Shown here piece by piece: positions 1 through 8,078 of a stretch of 64,000 nucleotides of DNA. The position numbers and the translations under genes are program-made. Origin of the DNA: CAYZJV01 sp964482325 (GTDB taxonomy: Bacteria > Spirochaetota > Spirochaetia > Sphaerochaetales > Sphaerochaetaceae); contig CAYZXD010000004.1 of assembly GCA_964482325.1 (NCBI GenBank), positions 35,258 through 99,257 of the forward strand, in the 5' to 3' direction. How positions within the stretch are numbered: position 1 is the first letter of the stretch; each line of letters starts with the position of its first letter. The notes beneath the pieces are model-generated. The model was not told the DNA's origin. It searched no databases and was given only the letters and a program-made list of their open reading frames with translations.

Positions 1-741
1 GGCCTGAATCTTACGTATGCGGTGAGAGATGGAATTGTCAGTCACAATGGGGAGACATTTCAACGGGTGATAAGTCCTGATTTTCATCAGAAGGATCTCT
101 CTCAAATCACCTCGAGAAGACAGTGTGTTCCGGGAACATGGGAGGCAGCAGTAGTGCGCGTTTCGGATCAGATAGCCTATCTGGGACGTGATTATGAGGA
201 TGCCTGCCGTTTGTCAATTATTGATCCCGAAGCTATTCCGGCTTTGGTGGTTGATCGTCTCGGTGATACCAATGCCAGTATTATTGATGCGCTGGTAAAT
301 GATGTGATCGGTGCATCACATCCGGATATCGGTATCTGTTTCTCTGAAGGGGCTTTTGCTGCGGTACAGCAGATGAAAGAGTTTAATTATCAACAGATTT
401 ACCTGTCACCGATGCTTGCAGGGTACAGTAAGTACTTTCTGCGCCTGCTTCGCCTGATTGTGGAGTATCTTGACTCACTGATAGATACGTATGGATTTGA
501 TGGACAATGCTATCAAGAGGAAAAAAATATGCTTGCCGGTGGTTTCGGCATCCATATCAACGAGATGCGTCAATCCTATATCGACCATGATGGCAACACC
601 GATCGGATCGTTTTCGACTACGTAGCCGGCATGAGTGATAATTTCTGTCTGGACTGTGCAAATGAGATACTCAAACCGGAGCATTTAAATGATCATTTGG
701 AACAATCGATTACTGGACGATGGTTTGATGCAAGAAGTTGA
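1..741 (+). CDS. dGTPase-like HD-family triphosphohydrolase, C-terminal part (5' end outside window)
   Basis: The reading frame is open from base 1, so this is the C-terminal 246 residues of a longer protein. The first visible residues read GLNLTYAVRDGIVSHNGE, which fits the segment after the HD metal site in deoxyguanosinetriphosphate triphosphohydrolases (NLT-x-VR-x-GI-x-H). The family hydrolyses dNTPs to deoxynucleosides and triphosphate. The HD motif itself lies upstream of the window and cannot be checked. The remainder is largely helical with a C-terminal CANEIL segment. The GTG at 22 is internal and is not the real start. The gene converges on nrdR with 2 bp between stop codons, so two dNTP-pool functions are neighbours. 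Confidence 0.8.
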   Translation, partial: GLNLTYAVRDGIVSHNGETFQRVISPDFHQKDLSQITSRRQCVPGTWEAAVVRVSDQIAYLGRDYEDACRLSIIDPEAIPALVVDRLGDTNASIIDALVNDVIGASHPDIGICFSEGAFAAVQQMKEFNYQQIYLSPMLAGYSKYFLRLLRLIVEYLDSLIDTYGFDGQCYQEEKNMLAGGFGIHINEMRQSYIDHDGNTDRIVFDYVAGMSDNFCLDCANEILKPEHLNDHLEQSITGRWFDARS

Positions 742-743
742 GA

Positions 744-1208
744 TCACTGCATGGTATGGGTAATCTGTTCTATCTCTTCAATAAACTGTTTAACATTGTC
801 AAATGCCCGGTAAACCGAGGCGAATCGTATATACGCTACCGTATCTATCTGGTAGAGCTGTCGCAGTGCGGCTTCTCCGATATCTCGAGAGGAGACTTCC
901 CTGCGAGTTCCCGCTTTCAGCACCACTTCATCCTCAATATCCTGCAGGACCTGTTCAATAGTTTCCTGACTCACGTTCCGCTTTTCGGTCGTAATCCGGA
1001 TGCCCCGTTCAACTTTTCTGATGTCAAACGGTTCTCGGCGGCCATCCCGTTTGATCACCATGAAAGGCTTCTCTTCGATTCGTTCGTAGCTGGTAAACCG
1101 ATACCCACATGCAAGGCACTCACGACGTCGTCGGATGGTCGAACCGCTGCTATTCTGGCGTGATTCCAGTACTTTATCGTCCATCTGACCACAATGCGGG
1201 CATAACAT
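744..1208 (-). CDS. nrdR: Transcriptional repressor NrdR
   Basis: This 154-residue protein has the full NrdR architecture and the usual family length. An N-terminal zinc ribbon has C3-x2-C6 and C31-x2-C34 (CPHCG and CLACG), followed by an ATP-cone starting near residue 49 (FMVIKRDGRREPFD). Family role: ATP/dATP-sensing repressor of ribonucleotide reductase genes, binding tandem NrdR boxes. The ATG at 1208 is preceded by a TAAGGAG ribosome site. A possible promoter lies upstream (TTGCAT, 16 nt, TATAGT on the minus strand, about 1245-1272). I saw no NrdR box and no ribonucleotide reductase gene in the window, so its targets lie elsewhere. Confidence 0.97.
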   Translation of the reverse strand: MLCPHCGQMDDKVLESRQNSSGSTIRRRRECLACGYRFTSYERIEEKPFMVIKRDGRREPFDIRKVERGIRITTEKRNVSQETIEQVLQDIEDEVVLKAGTRREVSSRDIGEAALRQLYQIDTVAYIRFASVYRAFDNVKQFIEEIEQITHTMQ

Positions 1209-1320
1209 GGCGGAATTCTCCTTAATTTAAGATAATTCATACTATAGCATACAATTGATGCAATGCAAATTGCCTCAGTCATAAAATTTTGTATCTCAAT
1301 ATCCTTTTTTTGCATACTTT

Positions 1321-1349
1321 TTGTGATTCAAAGTACATTTTGTTATAAA
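1321..1349 (+). promoter_or_regulatory. Predicted promoter of the ACT-regulator / NTPase / queuosine-transporter operon
   Basis: TTGTGA (1321-1326), a 17-nt spacer and TATAAA (1344-1349) give a sigma70-like promoter about 65 nt before the ATG at 1415. It lies in the 206-bp divergent gap shared with nrdR. I looked for a preQ1-type riboswitch in the leader, because a queuosine transporter is third in the operon, and saw none. Confidence 0.45.
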
Positions 1350-1414
1350 ACACTTGTTCATATTGTCAGTTAGTGCTAATAATAACACTTATAGGATGTA
1401 GGAGTGATGAAACC

Positions 1415-2071
1415 ATGGAATCGGTAAGCAATTCAGTTAAACGAATCATTGATCGTACCCCTTTTCTGTATGAAATGTTGATACAGGGAATCCTCAGTTA
1501 TAGCAATTATGCTGCATCGATTAAAGATACCGTTGAGCAGCTCCATGGAAGGGAAGTGAAGACTTCTGCCATCGTGATGGCTATACGACGCTATGCTGAA
1601 GAGCTGAGAAATAAAGAAACTGAGCAGAAAAGTTATAATCTGCATTATGAAATTGTCATGAAGACCAATATCTATGATATCAACCTCGTGCGCAGTGACA
1701 CCATTACATCACGTCTTGGCGAGTTGTATCGGCTGGTAAATCCTGCGTCGGGTGATTTTTTAAACGTTACGGTGGGCAGTCATGAAATCAGCCTGTCGGT
1801 AAGTGAAAAATATCTTTCTGTGGTTGAAAAACTCATCCAAGGGGAAAAGATACTCCATCGGATGGGAGATCTTGTGGCATTATCGCTTGTCTTCAGCGGA
1901 GATTTTATGTCTACACCCGGTATCGTTTATGAAGCGGTACGTAAACTCGCATGGGAAGAGATCAACGTAAATGAAATTATTTCTACCATGAATGAACTGA
2001 CCTTTGTGATCCGACGTGCCGATTCTATGGAAGCTTTCACCGTACTACAGAGTTTTCTGGGGGGAGCTTGA
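1415..2071 (+). CDS. Predicted amino-acid-metabolism regulator with C-terminal ACT-like domain (COG2150-like)
   Basis: Residues 1-60 look like a winged-helix segment: a helical stretch with an ILSYSNYAASIKDTVEQL pattern, then VKTSAIVMAIRRYAEEL. Residues about 75-218 look ACT-like, ending in an NVNEIISTMNELTFVI stretch reminiscent of aspartate-kinase ACT domains. I recognise this combination from proteins described as predicted regulators of amino acid metabolism containing an ACT domain, mostly archaeal. ATG 1415 was chosen because GTAGGAG ends 10 nt upstream; the frame also extends to a GTG at 1373 with no ribosome site. The stop overlaps the start of the NTPase gene (TGATG), implying translational coupling. 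Ligand and targets are unknown. Confidence 0.6.
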   Translation: MESVSNSVKRIIDRTPFLYEMLIQGILSYSNYAASIKDTVEQLHGREVKTSAIVMAIRRYAEELRNKETEQKSYNLHYEIVMKTNIYDINLVRSDTITSRLGELYRLVNPASGDFLNVTVGSHEISLSVSEKYLSVVEKLIQGEKILHRMGDLVALSLVFSGDFMSTPGIVYEAVRKLAWEEINVNEIISTMNELTFVIRRADSMEAFTVLQSFLGGA

Positions 2072-2595
2072 TGCGTCACATCGTTATCACTGGGCCCACA
2101 AACAGTGGAAAGACTACGTTGTTGTATACCCTGTTTTCCCGCCTTGATTCCGCAGGGTTTTCGATCGGAGGAATTGCTCAAGTCATGCCGATTCCTGGTG
2201 AAGAAAAAGAAGATTGGCTCATCAGTGATCAGGGCAGTGGAGAAGTGCGTACACTCCTCAGCCAAAGAGAGCAGGACCAGTGGGAACGTTTTGGCCGATT
2301 CTGGTATGATCAGTCAGTATTTGATTGGGCTTCAGATCTGCTGCTCGCCCATATGAAAACGTATGAATATCTGACTATTGATGAAATTGGCCCCATTGAA
2401 CTGCAAGGTAACGGACTTGATCGCGCACTTCATACCGTTTTTTCTACGTATACCAAAACGGTGATTTCCGTGATACGTTCTTCTCTGCTTGAGCACGTGT
2501 TCGCACGGTATCATATAGATCGCCAGAACGTACAGATTCTCGATACCAGCTATGATGTTCAAACTCAATTACAACAGGTGCTCACCGATGAATGA
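2071..2595 (+). CDS. Small P-loop NTPase, THEP1/NTPase_1-like
   Basis: A 174-residue protein with a Walker A GPTNSGKTT at residues 8-16 and a Walker B-like TIDEIGPIELQG with D104 and E105. This pairing is typical of the THEP1-like / DUF2478 nucleoside triphosphatases. Length is normal for that group. The in-vivo role of the family is poorly defined: hydrolysis of NTPs in vitro is known, the biological substrate is not. The ATG at 2071 overlaps the previous stop and GGGGAG lies 4 nt upstream; a TTG at 2068 is the alternative. It overlaps the downstream transporter gene by 8 bp, so the three genes form one operon. Confidence 0.8.
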   Translation: MRHIVITGPTNSGKTTLLYTLFSRLDSAGFSIGGIAQVMPIPGEEKEDWLISDQGSGEVRTLLSQREQDQWERFGRFWYDQSVFDWASDLLLAHMKTYEYLTIDEIGPIELQGNGLDRALHTVFSTYTKTVISVIRSSLLEHVFARYHIDRQNVQILDTSYDVQTQLQQVLTDE

Positions 2596-3268
2596 ATTGC
2601 TTTGGGCTGTTATGCTCATATTCAACTTTGGTGCGATCATGATTTCGTATCGATTGTGGGGGAAAGTCGGGTTGTTTATCTGGATTCCCCTTTCAGTGAT
2701 TGTCGCTAATGTGCAGGTAACGAAGACCGTTGAATTATTCGGGCTTGAATCCACTCTGGGAAATATTGTCTACGCCACCAGTTTTCTTGCGACTGATATC
2801 CTCAGCGAGTGTTACGGCAAAAGAGATGCGGCAAAAGCCGTTGCCATCGGATTTTTCTCACTCGTGGTGATGACGATTCTGATGAATCTTGCATTGGTTT
2901 TTACACCGGCTCCTTCGGATTTTGTTCAAGAGAGCCTGGTTACCATATTCTCCCTCATGCCGCGTATCGCCCTTGCCAGTCTTATCGCCTATCTCTTTTC
3001 TCAATTGCATGATATCCAAGCATTCGCCTACTGGAAACGACGGTTGCCGGGAAACCGGACACTTTGGCTGAGAAATAACATGAGCACCATGGTCAGTCAG
3101 GCCATTGATACTCTGATCTTTACCACCATAGCTTTCTGGGGAGTGTATCCATGGGAAGTACTGTGGCAGATTATGCTTACCACATACTTGCTTAAATGGA
3201 TTGTTGCTGCACTGGATACCCCATTTATGTATCTGGCCCGAACCTGGTATGAAAAGTATCATCAGTGA
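2588..3268 (+). CDS. Queuosine precursor transporter (VUT/YhhQ family)
   Basis: A 226-residue membrane protein with about six hydrophobic segments. It shows family features such as TFxATDILSECYGK-like sequence (here SFLATDILSECYGKRDA) and, near the C-terminus, NNMSTMVSQAIDTLIFTTIAFWG. YhhQ-family members import preQ0/preQ1 for queuosine synthesis. ATG 2588 overlaps the NTPase stop and is preferred to an upstream in-frame TTG at 2552. The C-terminus overlaps the convergent phosphatase gene by 7 bp. Co-transcription with an ACT regulator and an NTPase is unusual, and the transported substrate is inferred from family alone. Confidence 0.85.
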   Translation: MNELLWAVMLIFNFGAIMISYRLWGKVGLFIWIPLSVIVANVQVTKTVELFGLESTLGNIVYATSFLATDILSECYGKRDAAKAVAIGFFSLVVMTILMNLALVFTPAPSDFVQESLVTIFSLMPRIALASLIAYLFSQLHDIQAFAYWKRRLPGNRTLWLRNNMSTMVSQAIDTLIFTTIAFWGVYPWEVLWQIMLTTYLLKWIVAALDTPFMYLARTWYEKYHQ

Positions 3269-4050
3269 GAGAATAGTTCACCCATAGTTGCAACAGCCTC
3301 TGCGGTACCCGAAAGAACAATAGAGCTGAAAGGACGACGTTCACGTAGCAATGCATCGGTATAACAGAACGGCGAACCATCAATATACTGAACGGTGAGA
3401 TTCTGTGATGCCAGAAGTGCATGAGCTCCAGCAATATCCCAGGCATAGCAGGGAACGGATACAGCTCCCTGTATATGCGGATATACCAACGGCGAGATCA
3501 TATGGAGAATATTCGACCCATAACACCGTATTTTACCATTGAACTGCTTTATTGAGATATGTCTCGGAGCATGAGATGCCATGGCTATCTGTTCAAGTTT
3601 CCGCCGTATGATGCGGGCGGTAAACGGTTTGTTATTCAGCAATAACGGTTTTCCGGGATCGAGACGAAGAAATAATCCCTCATCATAACTGAGTCCCCAG
3701 CGGGGAGCATATACCATGGCACCGATACAGGTACGATGCTCATTGAGTATACCCAAAGAGATACACCAGGCAGGAAGCCCCTGACTGTACACATCGGTAC
3801 CGTCTATCGGATCAAGTATGAAGGTGAGCGGTGCATCGGAGGTAAAGGGATGAACCGACTCTTCGGTTACAATATTTGCCTTGGGAAACTCTTCAGATAA
3901 TACGCGCTCTACTTGTTCGTTGATATACGTGTCAGTACGGGTGAGTACTGATCCATCGTCTTTATAGTCTCTGCTGATATCAGATTGGGCCTTACAGGCA
4001 TACGTTCCCATCTCCAAAATAAGTTGGGCAATACGATCATACGCATCCAT
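3262..4050 (-). CDS. Inositol monophosphatase family protein (IMPase/CysQ-like)
   Basis: A 262-residue Mg-dependent sugar-phosphatase fold. Metal-binding motifs are visible: TEES at 62-65, DPIDGT at 80-85, and the C-terminal WDIAGAH at 204-210. Possible substrates in this family are inositol phosphate, 3'-phosphoadenosine 5'-phosphate or fructose-1,6-bisphosphate; the sequence does not let me choose. The start ATG at 4050 has a good AGGAAAGGTG ribosome site. It is divergent from mfd with at most 38 bp between starts, so any promoter must lie within the beginning of mfd. Confidence 0.88.
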   Translation of the reverse strand: MDAYDRIAQLILEMGTYACKAQSDISRDYKDDGSVLTRTDTYINEQVERVLSEEFPKANIVTEESVHPFTSDAPLTFILDPIDGTDVYSQGLPAWCISLGILNEHRTCIGAMVYAPRWGLSYDEGLFLRLDPGKPLLLNNKPFTARIIRRKLEQIAMASHAPRHISIKQFNGKIRCYGSNILHMISPLVYPHIQGAVSVPCYAWDIAGAHALLASQNLTVQYIDGSPFCYTDALLRERRPFSSIVLSGTAEAVATMGELFSH

Positions 4051-4088
4051 TGAACACCTTTCCTCTCTATGATAGATTGAGTGCGGTT

Positions 4089-7000
4089 ATGCAACAACAT
4101 ATCGGACCACTCGTGCAATCCTATATCAAAAGCACTGATGCGTACAAGGCGCTGAAGCGGGATTGCTCAATAAGACAGTATATTGAAGGACTCGAGGGAT
4201 ATCCTCTTGCCGAAACCCTCTCAGTGTATTCTCGCTATCTCAATCATCGGGTGTGGGCTGTTTGTCCTACTGAAGTGGCTGCAAATCAGCTGATTACCGA
4301 TTTGAACACCGCAGGAGTCCCTCATATTTCGCTGCCCTCTCATGGGAAGCGTCTCTATAGTCCCTGGGAGGGTTCCGATCGAGAATATGCACAACTCAGG
4401 GCTCTTGGTGCTGCTGTTGAGCATCCGAATCGTATTATCGTCACGCATATGCGGGCATTTGTTTCTCCGGTGGTCTCATTGGATTCATTGAAAAATGCAG
4501 AATTGCACCTGAAGATTAACGACCCGTTCGATCCCGCGCAGATTGCGAAAAAATTAGCTGCCGGAGGATATTTCCGTTCTCCAAGCACTTCAGTACCCGG
4601 TGAGTTTTCCATGCATGGTGAAGTCTTCGATTTTTTTCCCTATGAACGAAACTATCCGGTGCGTATCTATGCTGATTGGGATCATATCGAACGGATCACT
4701 TCATTCGATCCCGATACTCAGGACACCGTAAAAACCCTGAGCCATATCACCATTACGATTTTAGGTGAGCAACAGCAGGTTCAGACATCCCATATCAATA
4801 GTTATTTTTCTGAGCATGATTATTTTTTCCTACTGGGAAGTGAGCGGCTGGAAACTTCATATCATTCCCTGTTAGTCGAGGCAAAAAGTTTATTTCGTGA
4901 AGCCTTTCTTGCTGATAGACAGTCGGTAAAACCAGATCAGCTCCTCTTCTCCTATCCTGATTTTTATGCACAACAGAACCGCTGTGCAATCCTGTTGGAA
5001 GTACGCGGTCAGCATGAATCGGTATATACCTTTTCCGTCAGTGGTCCACGGTCCTATTTTGGCAATATGATCATGCTGAAAGAACAGTTAACGCAACTAT
5101 TTGAACATGATTATACGGTAGCCATATATGCTGGGAGTGAACTACAGCAGAAACGGTTACAGTCATTGCTCAGCCAATATCCAAACCTTTCGGTCGTTGA
5201 TCTGGAGATGAGTGGGGGGTTCACCATATTAAGTTCGAAACTTACGGTCATCTGCGATCATGAAATATTCGGCCGACGGAAGCAGGTGGCAAAAGCATTA
5301 CACAAAATCCAATCCTCACCGCTTGATTCGTTTGTCGATCTCAATGAGGGTGATTATGTCGTCCATGTAAATTACGGGGTAGGGAAATTCCTCAAGATTG
5401 ATCGTATCCGCATGTCCCAGAAAGAGCGGGATTATATCAAGATCGCCTACGCTGATGAAGAATTTCTCTTTGTACCTATTGAGCAGGCTAACCTGATTCA
5501 GCGCTATATCGGAAGTGAAGGGGGTGCGGTAAAGCTTGATCGTCTCGGAGGGACGGGTTGGGAGACAAAAAAGGCCCGGGCTCGCAAGTCTGCTGAAGAG
5601 TTGGCCGGACGTCTTATTCAGCTCTATGCACGACGGAAGAGCAGTAAAGGATTTCCCTATCCAAAAGATACCGATTGGCAGATGGAATTTGAAGCCACAT
5701 TCCCATTTGAAGAGACTGAAGATCAGCTGACATGTATTGAGGATATCAAACGGGATATGGAAAGTCCCATCGTAATGGATCGACTTATCTGTGGTGATGT
5801 CGGTTATGGGAAAACTGAGATTGCATTTCGTGCTGCGTTCAAGGCAGTGATGGCAGGTAAACAAGTTGCATTTTTAGCTCCCACCACTATCTTGGCAGAA
5901 CAGCATTATGAGACGCTGAATAAGCGTCTGGGGAAATTCCCCGTTCGCTCAGCAGTCATTTCCAGAATTATCGCTAAGAAAGATCAGAAAGAGATCCTGA
6001 AACAAGTGCAGGAAGGGTCAATCGATATTCTTGTCGGCACCCATCGGATTTTACAGAAGGACGTTCTGTTTCATGATCTCGGTCTGTTGATTGTCGATGA
6101 AGAACAACGATTTGGGGTAAAAGATAAAGAGCGGGTGAAGGAGCTGAAGGCAAATATTGATTCTCTGGCGCTCTCGGCAACCCCGATTCCCCGTACGTTA
6201 TATATGTCGTTACTGAAAATTCGCGATATGTCCCTGCTGACGACTCCTCCTATTCAGCGACGACCTATTCAGACCGTAATTCGAGAATTCGATATTCCTA
6301 CTATGGTGAAAGCTATCCGCTACGAGCTCAGTAGGGGAGGCCAGGTATTCTATCTCCACAATCGAATCAATACCCTTAATGAAGTAGTCACGATGCTTTC
6401 TCAACAATTGCCTGAAGTGTTTGTGGAAGCGATTCATGGACAGATGGAATCAACGGTTATTGAGGATGTCATGCGTCGCTTTATCCATCAGGGAATTCAG
6501 GTGCTTGTCTCCACCACGTTGATTGAAAATGGGATAGATATTCCTAATGTAAATACGATCATCATCGATCGGGCTGATCGGTATGGAGTATCACAGTTGT
6601 ATCAGCTGAGAGGTAGGGTAGGACGAAGTGACCAGAAAGCATATGCGTACCTGTTCTATCCGGCACTCACTGCAATTAATGAAATCGCCGTAAAACGACT
6701 GAAAGTAATCAGTGAACACACTGAGTTGGGAAGTGGATTCAAAATCGCGATGAAGGATATGGAAATCAGAGGTACCGGAAACCTGCTTGGCAGAGAGCAA
6801 AGTGGTCAACTTGCATCGGTCGGTCTCGATATGTATCTGAGGATTTTAGATGAGGCGATTGCCGAACTGTTAAAAGATGGATCTGAAGATGAGCACCGGG
6901 AAGTATTTCTGGAACTCGACTATTCGGGCTTTATTCCCGATTCCTATATATCAGAGCCGTCAGTTAAATTCGATATCTACAAAAAGATTGCCTCAATAGC

Positions 7001-7337
7001 TACTGATGTGCAACTTCAGGCCTTGGCCGCTGAACTTGAGGACCGATTCGGTCCCGTTCCCGAAGTTGTGGTGAATCTTCTGTATATTGCCGAACTGAAA
7101 ATCATCTGCAGAAAACTCAAAATCCTCCATCTCAAGGAACGAAACGGTCAGGTAACCGTTGAATTTGCCAAAGTGAAAGATATTGCTATCGACAAGGTAA
7201 TGGAGCTTATCTCACTTGGAAACGGAGCGGTAAAACTTGATCCGCGGAGGATGCATGTGCTGACACTGCGCACTGATGCCGTATCACTGAAAGATAAATC
7301 ATTGTTCATTCTTGAAACATTACAGCGGTTACTGTAA
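4089..7337 (+). CDS. mfd: Transcription-repair coupling factor Mfd
   Basis: About 1080 residues, slightly short for Mfd. It has the expected order: N-terminal UvrB-like region, RNA-polymerase-interaction domain (DLNEGDYVVHVNYGVGKF), then a RecG-like SF2 translocase with Walker A GDVGYGKTE (about 4050+580 codons), DEEQ box, SATPIPRTLYMSL, and a TRG-like stretch (AMKDMEIRGTGNLLG). A C-terminal TRCF domain follows. Mfd removes RNA polymerase stalled at lesions and recruits UvrA, which is also encoded in this window. Start choice is uncertain: ATG 4089 has a weak ribosome site, and a TTG at 4050 would add 13 residues and overlap the divergent start codon. Confidence 0.96.
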   Translation: MQQHIGPLVQSYIKSTDAYKALKRDCSIRQYIEGLEGYPLAETLSVYSRYLNHRVWAVCPTEVAANQLITDLNTAGVPHISLPSHGKRLYSPWEGSDREYAQLRALGAAVEHPNRIIVTHMRAFVSPVVSLDSLKNAELHLKINDPFDPAQIAKKLAAGGYFRSPSTSVPGEFSMHGEVFDFFPYERNYPVRIYADWDHIERITSFDPDTQDTVKTLSHITITILGEQQQVQTSHINSYFSEHDYFFLLGSERLETSYHSLLVEAKSLFREAFLADRQSVKPDQLLFSYPDFYAQQNRCAILLEVRGQHESVYTFSVSGPRSYFGNMIMLKEQLTQLFEHDYTVAIYAGSELQQKRLQSLLSQYPNLSVVDLEMSGGFTILSSKLTVICDHEIFGRRKQVAKALHKIQSSPLDSFVDLNEGDYVVHVNYGVGKFLKIDRIRMSQKERDYIKIAYADEEFLFVPIEQANLIQRYIGSEGGAVKLDRLGGTGWETKKARARKSAEELAGRLIQLYARRKSSKGFPYPKDTDWQMEFEATFPFEETEDQLTCIEDIKRDMESPIVMDRLICGDVGYGKTEIAFRAAFKAVMAGKQVAFLAPTTILAEQHYETLNKRLGKFPVRSAVISRIIAKKDQKEILKQVQEGSIDILVGTHRILQKDVLFHDLGLLIVDEEQRFGVKDKERVKELKANIDSLALSATPIPRTLYMSLLKIRDMSLLTTPPIQRRPIQTVIREFDIPTMVKAIRYELSRGGQVFYLHNRINTLNEVVTMLSQQLPEVFVEAIHGQMESTVIEDVMRRFIHQGIQVLVSTTLIENGIDIPNVNTIIIDRADRYGVSQLYQLRGRVGRSDQKAYAYLFYPALTAINEIAVKRLKVISEHTELGSGFKIAMKDMEIRGTGNLLGREQSGQLASVGLDMYLRILDEAIAELLKDGSEDEHREVFLELDYSGFIPDSYISEPSVKFDIYKKIASIATDVQLQALAAELEDRFGPVPEVVVNLLYIAELKIICRKLKILHLKERNGQVTVEFAKVKDIAIDKVMELISLGNGAVKLDPRRMHVLTLRTDAVSLKDKSLFILETLQRLL

Positions 7338-7356
7338 AGCAGAAGGAGCTCGATAC

Positions 7357-8061
7357 ATGGATAGAGTAGAACGTCCAGCTGAGGATGGAAGACGATCAAT
7401 AAAAAGTTTTGTGCTTCGCGGTTCACGACTTGCCACCTACCAGATGGAGGCATTGGAACGCTTTAGTGGGCACTATGTGATTCCTTTCAGTGATACTCCA
7501 GTATCATTCGAGCATATCTTTGGAAATAAAAAACCGACTATCATTGAAATCGGGTTTGGCATGGGACACTCTACCGAGCGCATCGCCCGCGAGAGAAATG
7601 ATTATAATTATCTTGGTATTGAAGTATTTCTCAATGGATTTACTAAATTGCTTCATGCAATAGGAACCGCTGAATTAGATAATGTGCGTTTGATTCGTTT
7701 TGATGCCGTTGAAGTATTGAAAACCATGATTTCTGACGGATCAGTTGCCGGTTTTCATATTTTCTTTCCTGACCCATGGCCGAAAAAGAAACACCATAAG
7801 CGAAGACTGATACAGAGCGAATTTGCTGCTTTGCTTGCCCAAAAACTTGCTGATAACGGGTATATCTACTGCGTAACTGATTGGGAAGCATATGCAGAGC
7901 AGATGCTTGAGGTGTTTGCTCAGGTATCAGTATTACATAATCCGTATCATGGTTTTGCACCCAGTCGATCGTGGAGACCGGAGACCAGTTTTGAGCGGAA
8001 GGGAATTCAGAAAAGTCATCCTATTCGAGAAGTGTGGATAGAAAAAGTAAGCCGGGGATGA
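7357..8061 (+). CDS. trmB: tRNA (guanine-N7-)-methyltransferase TrmB
   Basis: A 234-residue class I SAM methyltransferase. The SAM-binding motif I is EIGFGMG (64-70), the acidic SAM contact is GIEV (87-90), and the diagnostic TrmB signature PDPWPKKKHHKRR is at 138-150. The C-terminal T-D-WE and TSFE-R-G elements (TDWEAYAE, TSFERKG) also match. It forms m7G46 in tRNA variable loops. ATG 7357 follows AGAAGGAG by about 9 nt; the frame is open further upstream inside mfd. It probably belongs to the mfd transcript, starting 19 bp after its stop. Its last codons form part of a terminator hairpin. Confidence 0.97.
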   Translation: MDRVERPAEDGRRSIKSFVLRGSRLATYQMEALERFSGHYVIPFSDTPVSFEHIFGNKKPTIIEIGFGMGHSTERIARERNDYNYLGIEVFLNGFTKLLHAIGTAELDNVRLIRFDAVEVLKTMISDGSVAGFHIFFPDPWPKKKHHKRRLIQSEFAALLAQKLADNGYIYCVTDWEAYAEQMLEVFAQVSVLHNPYHGFAPSRSWRPETSFERKGIQKSHPIREVWIEKVSRG

Positions 8062-8070
8062 CCCCCGGCT
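8041..8070 (-). terminator. Rho-independent terminator, usable in both directions
   Basis: AGCCGGGG (8050-8057) pairs with CCCCGGCT (8063-8070) across a 5-nt loop. On the minus strand the stem is followed by TTACTTTTTC, a good terminator for the EF-G-like gene ending at 8079. The trmB stop codon lies inside the loop, so the same hairpin can end the plus-strand transcript, with a weaker U-tract. Confidence 0.8.
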
Positions 8071-8078
8071 GGTAGCTG

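Noticed and set aside
738..1163. A 141-codon plus-strand open frame antisense to nrdR
   Set aside because: nrdR is unmistakable on the other strand, the frame has no recognisable motif, and it overlaps the dGTPase stop.
1209..1414. Possible preQ1 or other riboswitch ahead of the queuosine-transporter operon
   Set aside because: No conserved preQ1 hairpin with its A-rich tail is visible; only weak 4-bp stems occur in the leader.
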